Positions 16,491-25,659 of a stretch of 55,948 nt of DNA are shown piece after piece. Source of the DNA: Betaproteobacteria bacterium (GTDB lineage: Bacteria > Pseudomonadota > Gammaproteobacteria > Burkholderiales > Methylophilaceae); NCBI GenBank assembly GCA_016867975.1, contig VGIC01000008.1:1-55948 (forward strand). Direction: 5' to 3'. Numbering within the stretch: position 1 is the stretch's first letter; each line of letters begins with the position of its first letter. Position numbers and translations under genes: made by a program. Under the pieces are notes generated by a model. That model searched no databases. It had not been told where the DNA came from and saw nothing but the letters and a program-made list of their open reading frames with translations.

Positions 16491-17607
16491 CTAGGTTTGA
16501 GGAGTTTCTAGATCAATCCAAAAGGGCTTAACTTTCAATAGGTTTTTTAATGCAGAATCCGCTTTAGAACATTCTTGGTTGATTTTTTTCCTGATCCATC
16601 TTTCGGAAATATCTATTGCTTCATTTAGGTTGGTACTAGGTATGGTTTTAGAAATTGGCCTTAATAGACCTTGAGTAACATTCATATCATTCATCGCACC
16701 CAAACTGTCTTGTAACTTAGCTAATTTTATTATGAATGCATCAATCTGCTTGGTTGGATACAAGTTGTAAAAAAACTCCATGGCATATCTTAATTTTTTG
16801 GCTGCAATTCTGACTTTGTGCCTATCTTTAGGTTGCATATCCTTGAATCTTAGCTTGCACTTCATTAGAGGTTTATAAAACGAGTTCAATGACTTTTTAG
16901 CAAACTTGAGTAGTTTAAAATGACCGCTTTTGTGTTGCTGCTCCAGCCAGCGTTTATTTTCAATCCAAGATGAGAGTGTTAACAAAAGACTGTGGTAACG
17001 CCGGGACAATATTGCCTCCTGCATAGCCTGACAAACTAACTGTCTTGCCCGTATTGCTTGCTCACTAAGCACTAATATGTCGTTATGATTGTTTGAATAA
17101 TCTCTAAGATTAGGGAGTGTCTCAGTAGTTAAAACGTCAAAATCCCTGACTTTTCCTAATTTGTTTGCAAGCCAACTCACTTCAGTGAGTATCAAATGGC
17201 TTTCTTCACACTTAATGAATTTTTCAAATAATGAAAATGCACAACGAAGCCGTCTCAAAGCAATACGCATTTGATGGACGCCTTCAATGTTGGCTTCATT
17301 TTGTACGATATCTCGATTACTCTCTAGATGGTTAATGCACTCCCTTGCAATTATCTTAAAAGCGGCATTTGCATCAATATGTTTATCTAGATTTGGGAAT
17401 TTAGCTTTGTACGTTTGAAGTGCGCTAGCGCGATAATACCCATAGCCACGTTTTGCTTTGCTATTATTTTCAACTCTCAAAGGAACCCTCTGCTGTAAAG
17501 CTAACACGATATCAAAGCCCCGGCCTACATTACCTGCATTTAGTTCTATTTCAATTTCATTAATTGGTTTCTGAAATTGATTTGGCGATGTTCCGGGTAT
17601 ATTGTAG
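16491..17607 (-). pseudogene. 5'-truncated CYTH-CHAD protein
   Basis: The open frame runs from 17607. Its first residues include PINEIEIELNAGN and PLRVENNSKAKRGYGYY, the end of a CYTH (triphosphate tunnel) domain. A full CHAD domain of about 290 residues follows, with the conserved histidines and arginines in VHQMRIALRRLRCAF and RHKVRIAAKKLRYAMEFF. Most of the CYTH domain, roughly 160 residues, is absent and there is no ATG before GTG at 17507. A GTG start would give a CHAD-only product of 338 residues, which could still fold. CHAD domains bind polyphosphate. It is AT-rich compared with the neighbours. Confidence 0.7.
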
Positions 17608-17719
17608 TATCAAAGTGAATTGGTAAAGCGTATTTTGTTGATGAAACTTTCGTGGCACTTGGGCCTTTCAAGTCGCCTGGATCATATAGTTTTAACACAC
17701 CCCCTAGATGGAGAGCGCG

Positions 17720-17966
17720 ATGAGAAAACTTTGGATTGGCCTGATCAATGACCTTGTTCTTGAGCGGCCTGCAAGCCTTAGCAAGCGACGAGAAGAAGAA
17801 TTCGAAGAAACCGGAATTTGCACGTATTGCTGAACCGAGCGGGAAAGCAAAACCCAATGGTCAGGCAAACTCAAAAGCCAAGGCATCTCCTATAAAGAGG
17901 GATACCGCGAAAATGCCCGTTGATCCGTTAGAAAAAAGGCGGGAATGCGCAGCAAAGAAAACGTGA
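17720..17966 (+). pseudogene. Small secreted basic protein, frameshifted in its signal peptide
   Basis: GGAGAG precedes the ATG at 17720, which starts MRKLWIGLI. One base later the frame from 17748 continues MTLFLSGLQALASDEKK and stops at 17966. Joined, the two pieces form a typical signal peptide with an ALA-S cleavage site and a mature part of about 60 residues rich in Lys, Ala and Pro. Translation from 17748 alone would leave a short but perhaps workable signal. No family is recognised. Confidence 0.4.
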
Positions 17967-18085
17967 AGGCCGCGACGTCGCCTGAGTATATTGAGGTGTT
18001 TTACAATCGCATTCGCCGATATGTAAAAAATAAACAATCAAATACCTGCTCAATTCGCCCAAGGTTGGCTTATACAACAACATAA
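17946..18085 (+). pseudogene. IS3-family transposase C-terminal remnant
   Basis: The frame reads VKAATSPEYIEVFYNRIRRY, the end of the integrase core of IS3-type transposases. After a one-base shift it continues NQIPAQFAQGWL. The remnant overlaps the end of the preceding small gene. No terminal inverted repeats were found. Confidence 0.6.
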
Positions 18086-18172
18086 AATGCTGCATAATAA
18101 TCAAACTTGCCCCTCTATAAAATCGGACTTAGCTCAAAAAACCGGCGGAAGGCCAACTACGCAGAACAGGGA

Positions 18173-20627
18173 ATGACGATGAACACAGAAACCGCAATCT
18201 CGCCAAAATATCCCGTCCTCGACGACATCGAAATTCCGGAAGACATACTGTCTAGCTGGCAGGTGACAGTCGACTTGCTGGCCGAGGTCGCCGGTATTCC
18301 GGCGGCGCTGATCATGCGGGTGCATGAGCAGGAAATCGAGGTGTTTCGCAGCAGCCACAGCCAGGGCAATGTTTACAAGCCCGGCGAAAAGGCGCCGCTG
18401 AATAGCGGGCTTTACTGCGAAACCGTCATGAGCACCCAGCGCAAGCTGCTGGTGCCCAACGCCCTGAAGGATCCGGTCTGGGATCACAACCCGGACATCA
18501 AGCTGGGAATGATCTCGTACTGCGGTCTGCCGCTGACCTGGCCCAACGGCGAGCTCTTCGGCACCATCTGCATTCTGGACAAGAAGGAAAACAGCTATAC
18601 CCCTCAGACCCACCACCTGTTCGAGTGCCTGCGCGACAGCATCCAGTTGAGTCTGCAGCAGGTCTATCACAGCGCCATTGAGCGGAGGGAGGCTGCCATT
18701 CATGAGCAGGAAATCTCGCGCAGCAAGATTGAGGCCGTGCATCAGGAATGGCTTCAGTCATTTGATGCCGTGCCGGATCCGATCTTCATGCATGATCGCC
18801 AATTCAATGTGCTCCGTGCCAACAAAGCCTATGCCAACAAGGCGGGGTTGGCTTTCAAGCAGTTTATCGGTCGTCCTTACTGGGAGGTTTTTCCGAAGCT
18901 GGAAGGGCCATTGTCGGGGAGCGTGGATGCAGTCAAGCACCCGCAACCAGGGGTTTTTCACGATCAGGAGTTTCAGCTGGAAACCGGCGAAATCTACCTT
19001 TCCCGTTCGAGCCATGCATTCGATCAAAATGGCGAATACCTATACTCCATCCACTTTCTGCATGACATTACCGAAGCCAAATTGGCCGGGACAAGGGAAA
19101 ACGAGCATCGCACCCTGTCTGATCGAAACCACGAACACCGGATATGTTGTCATCGACACTGAGGGCCGCGTCATCGATGCCAACGCCGAGTACGTTCGAC
19201 TCACGGGCTACCGCGAACTGAAGCAAATTATTGGTCGCAGCGTGATTGAATGGACTGCCGAGTACGAGACGGACAAGAATGCCAATGCCATTGCGCAATG
19301 CGCACGGGATGGACAGATCAGAAACCTGGAAATCGACTATACAGGCTGCGAAGGTAGGATCACGCCCATCGAAGTCAATGCGACGGTCGTGACACGACAG
19401 GGTCAGATACAGATACTTTCGCTGTGCCGCGACATTTCTCAGCGCAGACTGTCTGAGCATACCCTGCTGCGCGCCGTGCGTGCTTTGAAAACCCTGAGTT
19501 CCTGCAACAGGATTCTGGTCCACGCCAGGGATGAGCATCACCTGCTATCCGAGATGTGCCGGAACATCGTCGAGCAAGGCGGATACCGGATGTGCTGGGT
19601 GGGATATGCGGAACATGACGAGAAGCAGAGCATCCGTCCCATGATCAGTGCCGGACATAACGATGGCTATATTGAAATGCTGCATCTTACCTGGTCGGAT
19701 ACCGGGCGTTATGAGGGACCCACCGCACAGGCCATACGCAGCGGCCAGGTGGTTGTCGTGCGGGATATTGCCAATGAGCCATCCTTCGCGCCATGGCGCG
19801 AGGCGGCCCTTGCCCGTGGCTATAGGGCATGCATCGCATTTCCGCTGAAGCCAAAGGAGGGGGTCGCATTCGGGGGACTCGTCATTTACTCAGCGGAAGC
19901 CAATACCTTCAGTCACGAGGAACTGGATCTGCTTGAAGAGTTGGCCGAGGATCTTTCTTTTGGCATTCACACCCTTCGTACACATCAGGAACGCGATCAC
20001 TTTCAGAAGGAGCATCAGAAGAGCGCGGAACAGCTCAGGGAATCCCTGTTCGATACTATCCGTGCCATTTCGCTCACCGTGGAAAAGCGCGATCCCTATA
20101 CCGCAGGCCATCAAAGCCGTGTCGCGCAACTGGCTACCGCGATTGCCGGAGAACTCGGGATGGATGCAGATCGCATCGAAGGCCTCAGGTTGGGCGGCAT
20201 GATCCACGATATAGGCAAAATTTACGTTCCCGCCGAGATTCTCAATCGCCCGGGCCGGCTCACACATGGTGAACTTGAAATCATCCGCTCACATCCCGAA
20301 GTGGGCTACGAGATCATCAAAGATGTGAAATTCCCATGGCCGGTCGCTGACATGGTGCTGCAACATCATGAGCGTCTGGACGGGAGTGGTTATCCCCATG
20401 GGCTCAAGGGCGATGAGATCATCCTGGAGGCGCGTATTCTCAGTGTGGCCGACGTGGTCGAGGCCATCACCAGCCACCGTCCCTACCGCCCAGCCATCGG
20501 CATCGAGGCCGGGCTGGCTGAAATCGAAGCAAAACGCGACCAGATCTATGATCCGGACGTGGTTGACGCTTGCCTGAGGCTCTTCCGCGAAAAAGGCTAC
20601 GTTCTTGAAGGCGCGGGTCTTAAATAA
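18173..20627 (+). pseudogene. GAF-PAS-PAS-GAF-HD-GYP signalling protein, frameshifted
   Basis: The first part (frame from 18173, ATG behind AGGG) has a GAF domain (about 20-180) and a PAS domain ending HFLHDITEAKL. Near 19085-19115 one extra base shifts the frame. The second frame continues with PAS (ETTNTGYVVIDTEG), GAF (WVGYAEHDEK to GLVIYSAEANTF) and an HD-GYP domain with MIHDIGKIYVP, then HHERLDGSGYP. HD-GYP domains hydrolyse cyclic di-GMP, and their catalytic residues are present. Undivided, it would have about 815 residues. A sequencing error in the CCC run is possible, in which case the gene is intact. Confidence 0.75.
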
Positions 20628-20712
20628 AGTGAGTTCGCCCCTGTTGTTCAAAATACCAAGCAGTGGCTACTGATTATTTCAACGCAACTGGTGTCACTAT
20701 GAGCTAGTATAC

Positions 20713-20940
20713 TTGAGGCACACTTGGGCATCCTGGCATCGTCAGGCTGGCACGAGTTGTGATGAACTGAAGGACTTGGGAGGCTGGAAAACCAGATCGA
20801 TGGTTGATCGTTATGCAGAATTTGCAACTGAGAATCTGGCATTTGCTGCTTCCAGGATTGAACTCGGTCGGGGGACAGGTAACGTGATTAGTTTGTCACG
20901 TTTTTGTCACGTTTCAGAAATGAAAAAGGCTAGCGCATGA
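20713..20940 (+). pseudogene. C-terminal fragment of a tyrosine recombinase
   Basis: The piece reads RHTWASWHRQAGTSCDEL and then LGGWKTRSMVDRYAEF, the last two catalytic boxes of a phage-type integrase (HxxR region and Tyr nucleophile), unlike the intact integrase at 22012. The rest of the gene is absent. It ends in a terminator hairpin and lies beside a tRNA-Asn-like scrap, as a left-over of an older integration event. Confidence 0.8.
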
Positions 20941-20953
20941 ATGCTAGCCTTTT
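20924..20953 (+). terminator. Rho-independent terminator of the integrase remnant
   Basis: AAAAGGCTAGC (20924-20934) pairs perfectly with GCTAGCCTTTT (20943-20953) around an 8-base loop. The stop codon of the fragment lies in the loop region. Confidence 0.8.
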
Positions 20954-20959
20954 AGTATC

Positions 20960-20992
20960 TGGCTCCCCAGTTTAGGCTCGAACTAATGGCAC
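20960..20992 (-). other. Degenerate tRNA-Asn 3' end
   Basis: On the minus strand this ends in GGGGAGCCA and has TTCGAGCC in place of the T loop, similar to the 3' end of bacterial tRNA-Asn. Stem pairing is lost. With the integrase fragment directly to its left, it fits a decayed attachment site. Confidence 0.35.
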
Positions 20993-21077
20993 TAAATTGA
21001 ACTGCCAATTGCCCTGAACTGAGGTTGGCTTGCTGAACCTGAACGACTCCTTTGTCCGCATTATCCTGATAAAGGAG

Positions 21078-22001
21078 TCATTGTTGCTTTACCGACAAGT
21101 TATCTATCATTGATATAAGAGATGACTCCGTAGTTTTTGGAGACCTAAATCCAGTCCAGTCGGCAATCCCTTGGGTGGATGTAATGCCATGAAGTATCTC
21201 CAGCCACTCCCGCTCAGTTATTATAATCTGATACTTATTTTTTGCCTCGACCACCCATTCCAAGGCGGTGAGCTTGTGCCCAAGCAATTGCCCTCGTTTC
21301 GACATGTAATAGCGCTGATGTTGTTCGTGATACCAATACTCGTCAGTCTTGCCAATATCATGCAAAAAACAAAGCAGAGTCAAACGATTTAAATCTACAC
21401 TATCATTTAAAGTCACCTTTTGCGCCAGCTCACACACCTCAATGGTATGAATCAAATTGCCATGGGGTATTGCGTGGTGGTGGTTCAACGAGCTAGGATA
21501 GTTCAAAAATTGCCAGAAACGTTTCTGATCCCACAAAACTCCATTGATCAATCTCTGATAGTTATTAGGCAGTTTATTATAAATGGCAATAGCACGTTGA
21601 ATGAGCGACCTATCCCAGACCCAGTCGGTCGGCACTGTTTCAAAAATACTCAAGCCATTCGGTGGGCTATCAACCAACACCAGTCGGCTTATGATAATTG
21701 CGCCATGCTCGCACAAAGTTTGTCCTTTCCAGCGGATGCTGACAAGACAACCTTTTTTGAGTCGCGCATCTACATAATCAGCCGTCCATTTCACACGTAG
21801 GCTAGCCTGTTCATGAAATATCTCAGTGATTATTTCATGACGGTTATTTTCGGTCAGTCGAGATTCAATTGCTATCACCCTAAAAATCAAAGGTAACTGC
21901 TCTATCAGCATGCATAGGCTGGGTGTCGCCTTAGAGGTTAGGCGCATAATCAGTCGATCTACAATCTGCATTTCTCGTGATTCATTTAATACATCGTTCA
22001 T
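21078..22001 (-). CDS. HD-domain protein of the island recombination module
   Basis: This protein of 307 residues has an HD phosphohydrolase domain in its second half: LNHHHAIPHGNLIHTIEV, then LLCFLHDIGKT, GHKLTALEWV and LHGI. The arrangement resembles both YhaM-type exoribonucleases and the TraI_2 domain of MobH relaxases. The middle region (KKGCLVSIRWKGQ) could be an OB-like fold. It begins 11 bases after the integrase stop and so is the third gene of the xis-int-HD operon. A role in island transfer or nucleic acid processing is inferred from that context only. Confidence 0.65.
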   Translation of the reverse strand: MNDVLNESREMQIVDRLIMRLTSKATPSLCMLIEQLPLIFRVIAIESRLTENNRHEIITEIFHEQASLRVKWTADYVDARLKKGCLVSIRWKGQTLCEHGAIIISRLVLVDSPPNGLSIFETVPTDWVWDRSLIQRAIAIYNKLPNNYQRLINGVLWDQKRFWQFLNYPSSLNHHHAIPHGNLIHTIEVCELAQKVTLNDSVDLNRLTLLCFLHDIGKTDEYWYHEQHQRYYMSKRGQLLGHKLTALEWVVEAKNKYQIIITEREWLEILHGITSTQGIADWTGFRSPKTTESSLISMIDNLSVKQQ

Positions 22002-22011
22002 GATGAAGTCC

Positions 22012-23259
22012 TTATGTATTTTTAACTACAGTTGTTGTGGATGGAACCTCTAAGTTGCTTGTAAGCAAACGGTTAAAGGCAGAACCATCATTTCTCGTTA
22101 AATTAGGCACATAACGGCTATAAACGCGGAACAACATTTCCGTCGTTGAATGTCCCATCTGACGTGCAATCCATTCTGGATTTTCTCCAGCAGCTAGCCA
22201 TAGCGTAGCTGCCGTATGCCTAGATGTGTAAGGTCTGCGTAGCTCTAAACCTAGGTAGCGGAGCAATGGGTACCAGACTCTGTTGGTTAGATTGTTAAGG
22301 TTTAGATGTTTGCCCTCAGTGTTGCAAAATACGAATTCAGAATGCTTTTGCGTAGCTTCACTTTGGCGCATCAAGGCGTTGTGCACTGCATCTGACATGA
22401 AAATCTCGCGGATGGATAAATCAGTTTTACCCTCATCCTCCATCTCTTCACCCACCAAGGTTTCTCTGATCAGAATCAGTCGATTTTTAAAGTCAACATA
22501 CTTCCATTTCAAACCATGAATCTCGCCCGTGCGCATTCCTGTAAAAAATCGCACAATGAAATAATCGCGATAATCTTGCCTCACGGTTTTTAGAATCAGA
22601 CTCACCTCATCAAGCGTAAAGGGCTTAATATCCAATCGCTTGATTTTTAGGGGTTTGATTCTTTGCCCCGGTGAGGTAAAGTTATAACGGTCAGCAGCCT
22701 CATTAAGAATTTGTCTTAATCCCAATACAATGGCATTGATGCGCCGTGCTGAGAGGGTCTGATTTTTTCGTCCTGGGACTTTGGCGAGTTGAGAACGAAA
22801 ATCAAGAATATCTTCACGACGGATGCTGCTGACTACCTTTTCTCCAAAATACGGCACCAAGTGTTTATCGATGGTGTCGCGCATGGTTTGCACGTAGCTT
22901 TTGCGCCAGCCGATCTTACATTCATCAAACCATTTCTCAGTAAAGTCACTAAAAAACGGAGCACCATCAACCTGCTGTTGAATATGGGCTAATTGTTTAT
23001 TTGCTGTGACTAAATGCAAGTTTGACTCACTAGATGCAGCAATGTTAAAAGTAAAAGTTTTGGCTAGTCTGCTATTAGGAAAATATCTGGCATATTCAAA
23101 AGCACCATCTTTAATTTCGCCCTCTATTTTTTCCAGAAGCTTAGATAGCTTCTGCCGGTTCTGTTTTGTGTCTGCAAGTGCAGTGTATTCTCTACACCTA
23201 GTTCCTTTATATCGAAAGTCACAAAAGAGTTTGCCCTTATTTACACGGATGCTACCCAT
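22012..23259 (-). CDS. Island integrase (tyrosine recombinase)
   Basis: Counted from the ATG at 23259, which overlaps the xis-like stop by 8 bases and follows GGAGGG, the integrase has 415 residues. The N-terminal part (MGSIRVNKGKLFCDFRYKG) is the arm-binding domain of the DUF3596 type. The catalytic domain shows the first Arg in GMRTGEIHGLKW, box II in YTSRHTAATLW, GHSTTEM and the Tyr in VYSRYVP. It catalyses site-specific integration and excision at the tRNA-Arg att sites. The TGGGCCA array and tRNA-proximal att repeat lie about 0.8 to 1 kb upstream. Confidence 0.93.
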   Translation of the reverse strand: MGSIRVNKGKLFCDFRYKGTRCREYTALADTKQNRQKLSKLLEKIEGEIKDGAFEYARYFPNSRLAKTFTFNIAASSESNLHLVTANKQLAHIQQQVDGAPFFSDFTEKWFDECKIGWRKSYVQTMRDTIDKHLVPYFGEKVVSSIRREDILDFRSQLAKVPGRKNQTLSARRINAIVLGLRQILNEAADRYNFTSPGQRIKPLKIKRLDIKPFTLDEVSLILKTVRQDYRDYFIVRFFTGMRTGEIHGLKWKYVDFKNRLILIRETLVGEEMEDEGKTDLSIREIFMSDAVHNALMRQSEATQKHSEFVFCNTEGKHLNLNNLTNRVWYPLLRYLGLELRRPYTSRHTAATLWLAAGENPEWIARQMGHSTTEMLFRVYSRYVPNLTRNDGSAFNRLLTSNLEVPSTTTVVKNT

Positions 23260-23485
23260 GGCAGTACCCTCCATTTGCCATCGGAATGGAGGCTGGGCTG
23301 AGGGGGCGAGTAAGAATTTCGCTCTCGATGACTTCCCAGATGTACAAGATTTTTCTACGTCCAAAAGGACGTATGTAATGTACCCCCTCTATCAAAACAC
23401 TGTCCTTCAATTGATTTCGGATCGTTCTAGGGTTGTAGTTAATGCGCTCTGCCAGTTGATCAGTAGTTAAGTATGTTTGAGTCAT
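23252..23485 (-). CDS. Excisionase-like DNA-binding protein
   Basis: This 77-residue protein has a winged helix-turn-helix motif of the excisionase/MerR-like type: YLTTDQLAERINYNPRTIRN, then VHYIRPFGRRKILYIW. Such proteins bend the att DNA and turn the integrase towards excision. It overlaps the integrase start by 8 bases, so the two are translationally coupled. It is divergent from the XRE regulator at 23634, and the 148-bp AT-rich gap must hold both promoters. Confidence 0.75.
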   Translation of the reverse strand: MTQTYLTTDQLAERINYNPRTIRNQLKDSVLIEGVHYIRPFGRRKILYIWEVIESEILTRPLSPASIPMANGGYCHG

Positions 23486-23633
23486 AATATATTCTTTCTA
23501 AAAGTAAATAATTAAGATAGAATGAACATTTATCTTTCTGCCTGTATAAATTCCATCCTACATGACATTTTAGATGCAAATATTTCATTTTGCAACAACT
23601 ATTTTCATTTAGAATGTAAAAAGAGAGTTTTGT

Positions 23634-23840
23634 ATGATTAAATGTCATTTATCCCGATTGATGGGAGAGAGAAAATTGAAAATTTCTGATGTAGCAAGGG
23701 CAATAGATGTTCACCGAAACACAATTACTCTTCTTTATGATGAAAATGCTAATCGTGTTGATTTAGATACATTGAATAAGCTGTGTATATTTTTTGACTG
23801 CAATGTGGATGACTTATTGCAGTTCGTTCCAGAAGAGTGA
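23634..23840 (+). CDS. XRE/Cro-type transcriptional regulator
   Basis: This is a 68-residue helix-turn-helix protein of the Cro/C1 HTH_26 type: LSRLMGERKLKISDVARAID, then VHRNTITLLYDE and CIFFDCNVDDLLQFVPEE. It consists of the DNA-binding domain alone. Its divergent position next to xis-int makes it the likely switch controlling excision genes of the island, by analogy with phage repressors. Confidence 0.85.
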   Translation: MIKCHLSRLMGERKLKISDVARAIDVHRNTITLLYDENANRVDLDTLNKLCIFFDCNVDDLLQFVPEE

Positions 23841-24083
23841 ATTATGGATGCGTGTTCAAATGTAGAACTGGGAAGCGATTTAGGCTAGAGAAACTCTTGA
23901 AAAATCTTTCCATACTTAGCTCCGCTTAATAAATGCTATTAGTTGAGAATTTGATGATGGGTTGGCGAGAGCTAGTGAAATAGGTCGCCTGTGAACATCA
24001 TAGTGGATAAGTCATTAATTTAGTACCAATAAACTTTTAGGCACGAAGACATGGTAAAGACGACTAAAATGTAGATAAGTTTA

Positions 24084-24177
24084 TGGGCCATTAACCAATG
24101 GTCAAAATTTATAATCCAAATTTTGGATGAAAGGATGTGGGCCAAACTTGGGCCATTGGTGGGCCACTGGTGGGCCA
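24084..24177. repeat. Helically phased TGGGCCA array beside the att site
   Basis: TGGGCCA occurs at 24084, 24138, 24149, 24160 and 24171. The last four are exactly 11 bases apart, one turn of DNA, so all face the same side of the helix. The array lies 44 to 137 bases from the right att repeat. It resembles arm-type or excisionase sites of an att region. The same stretch has no gene from 23841 to 24225. Confidence 0.7.
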
Positions 24178-24220
24178 TGAAAAAGCAAAGTTAGTAATCA
24201 CTATCCTAGCTTTCCTTGAA

Positions 24221-24270
24221 AAATATGGCGCGCTCGGCGGGAGTCGAACCCACGACCTTTGGCTTCGGAA
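24221..24270. repeat. Right attachment repeat within tRNA-Arg
   Basis: These 50 bases are identical to 78-127. This copy completes the tRNA gene, so the island brought in a functional 3' end and the host tRNA was preserved. Confidence 0.9.
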
Positions 24271-24302
24271 ACCAACACTCTATCCAACTGAGCTACGAGC
24301 GC
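24226..24302 (-). tRNA. tRNA-Arg (anticodon CCG)
   Basis: The 77-nt cloverleaf is complete: acceptor GCGCTCG/CGAGCGC, D arm GCTC, anticodon stem TTGGT/GCCAA with loop TTCCGAA, T arm GTGGG/CCCGC with loop TTCGACT, discriminator G and encoded CCA. The anticodon CCG reads CGG arginine codons. The gene is the integration target of the island to its left. Confidence 0.97.
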
Positions 24303-24314
24303 ACGAAGTCGTAC

Positions 24315-24345
24315 ATTATCCTAGAAACCGCAGTTAACTGCTCAA
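24315..24345 (-). promoter_or_regulatory. Probable tRNA-Arg promoter
   Basis: On the minus strand a TTGAGC (24340-24345) and a TAGGATAAT box (24315-24323) lie just upstream of the tRNA. A 25-base segment of this region (24320-24344) recurs with two mismatches at 30694-30718. The rest of the gap to 24609 shows nothing that I recognise. Confidence 0.4.
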
Positions 24346-24609
24346 TTATTTTGTAGCCTCATGGACTGCTCTACACCGAGATATCGTCGACATTCGGACA
24401 CCCATGTCACATTTATGACCATACGACAACCGTTCACTTTAACAAAACACTATCGCTTAGACATACAGTGGCACCTTTCACCAAACATCAGGGTAAAACC
24501 CCAACGCTAAAAGTCGGGAAAACTTCCCTATCCAATCACCTTGGCAGAAGATTCTAATAGCACTTAGAATCTATTTAAGACAATTTCGCCATTACCATAA
24601 AGGAACATT

Positions 24610-25627
24610 ATGTCAGAGGCCACCTTGCAAGAATGGCGTAATCACGCGCTTGCGCTTGAACAAGAATTAAACAACGTCGTCTTAGGATTAAAACCTGCTG
24701 TACGCTTGCTGATTATTTCTATTTTTTCACGTGGCCATGTTTTACTTGAGGGCAATGTTGGCGTAGGGAAGACAACATTACTAAGAGCTGCTGCCAGAGG
24801 GATTGGTGGGGGATATCAACGCATTGAAGGCACAATTGATTTAATGCCTCAAGACTTGATCTATCACACTTAACATTAGTAGCGAAGGAAAACCCAAAGT
24901 AGAGCCTAGTCCATTATTGATGCAAGGCGAGGATTTATCCGTCTTCTTTTTCAATGAGATTAACCGAGCGCGTCCACAAGTGCATTCACTATTACTGCGT
25001 ATCATGGCAGAGCGCTCTGTGAGTGCATTTAACCGAGAATATCAATTCCCACATTTACAAGTGTTTGCAGATAGAAATGCGGTTGAAAAGGAAGAAACCT
25101 TTGAGTTACCGGGTGCAGCACGCGACAGATTCTTGATGGAAATTGAAATTGCTCCAAAAAATGATGCTGACATTCATAAGGCACTCACTTTTGACACTCG
25201 GTTTCACGATACGGATCAATTGATCCAATCGGTGACATCTAATCGCATTAACTTTACCGAGCTCCGCCTAGTCGCCCCGATTATCCAAAATATGGTAAGC
25301 GCTGGTGACGCTGTTCAAGACTTTGTGGAACATTTAAGACGGGCTTCTCACCGCCCACAAGAGTACGGTATTGCTTTACCTGATGTAGAGATGGATGAAC
25401 TGATGATCGCTGGCATGGGTCCACGAGGGAGTAGTATGCTGGTACGCGCTGCAAAAGTTGCCGCATGGATGAATGGGCGCTCCCACTTAACGCCAGAAGA
25501 TGTTGCCAGCGTGTTTCATGAAGTGATTGCGCACCGCGTGTTTTTTAAGCCAATTTATGAACTACAGCGCACTTGGCTCGCGCGTGCTTATACAAAAGCG
25601 ATTTTAAATCACGTGCCAACGCCGTAA
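24610..25627 (+). pseudogene. mxaR: MxaR/MoxR AAA+ ATPase gene with a frameshift
   Basis: The first frame has Walker A (GNVGVGKTTLL) and runs to a stop at 24871-24873 after DLIYHT. A second frame resumes at once as NISSEGKPKVEPSP, then Walker B FFFNEINRARP, and continues to 25627. Removing one T in CACACTTAACATT restores a protein of about 339 residues, the normal length for a MoxR ATPase. MoxR proteins act with VWA-domain partners, here MxaS, MxaC and MxaL, in maturing methanol dehydrogenase, for example metal insertion. One inserted base could be an assembly error, so function is undecided. Confidence 0.85.
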
Positions 25628-25659
25628 ACATCTCTCACTAGGTCTGACGATCAAGATTC

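Larger units (their letters stand above)
78..24270. mobile_element. Genomic island integrated in tRNA-Arg(CCG)
   Basis: The island is bounded by a perfect 50-bp direct repeat (78-127 and 24221-24270) that equals the 3' part of the tRNA-Arg gene. The right-hand copy lies in the intact tRNA and the left-hand copy is an orphan 3' fragment, the usual product of integration by a tyrosine recombinase into a tRNA gene. An integrase and an xis-like gene sit about 1 kb inside the tRNA-proximal end. No conjugation genes are visible, so it would be an integrative or mobilisable island rather than a complete ICE. The cargo is mosaic in base composition: 7344-15592 and 18173-20627 are clearly GC-rich, while 16491-17607 and the recombination module are AT-rich. 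Several broken genes suggest it has been resident for some time. Confidence 0.85.

Noticed and set aside
24138-24177. TGGGCCA array as a CRISPR or a plasmid origin iteron set
   Set aside because: The unit is only 11 bases with no spacers, and no cas or replication gene is present; the att context explains it better.
24137-24337. 66-codon + strand frame over the tRNA-Arg gene
   Set aside because: It is the reverse of the tRNA and the TGGGCCA array read as protein.
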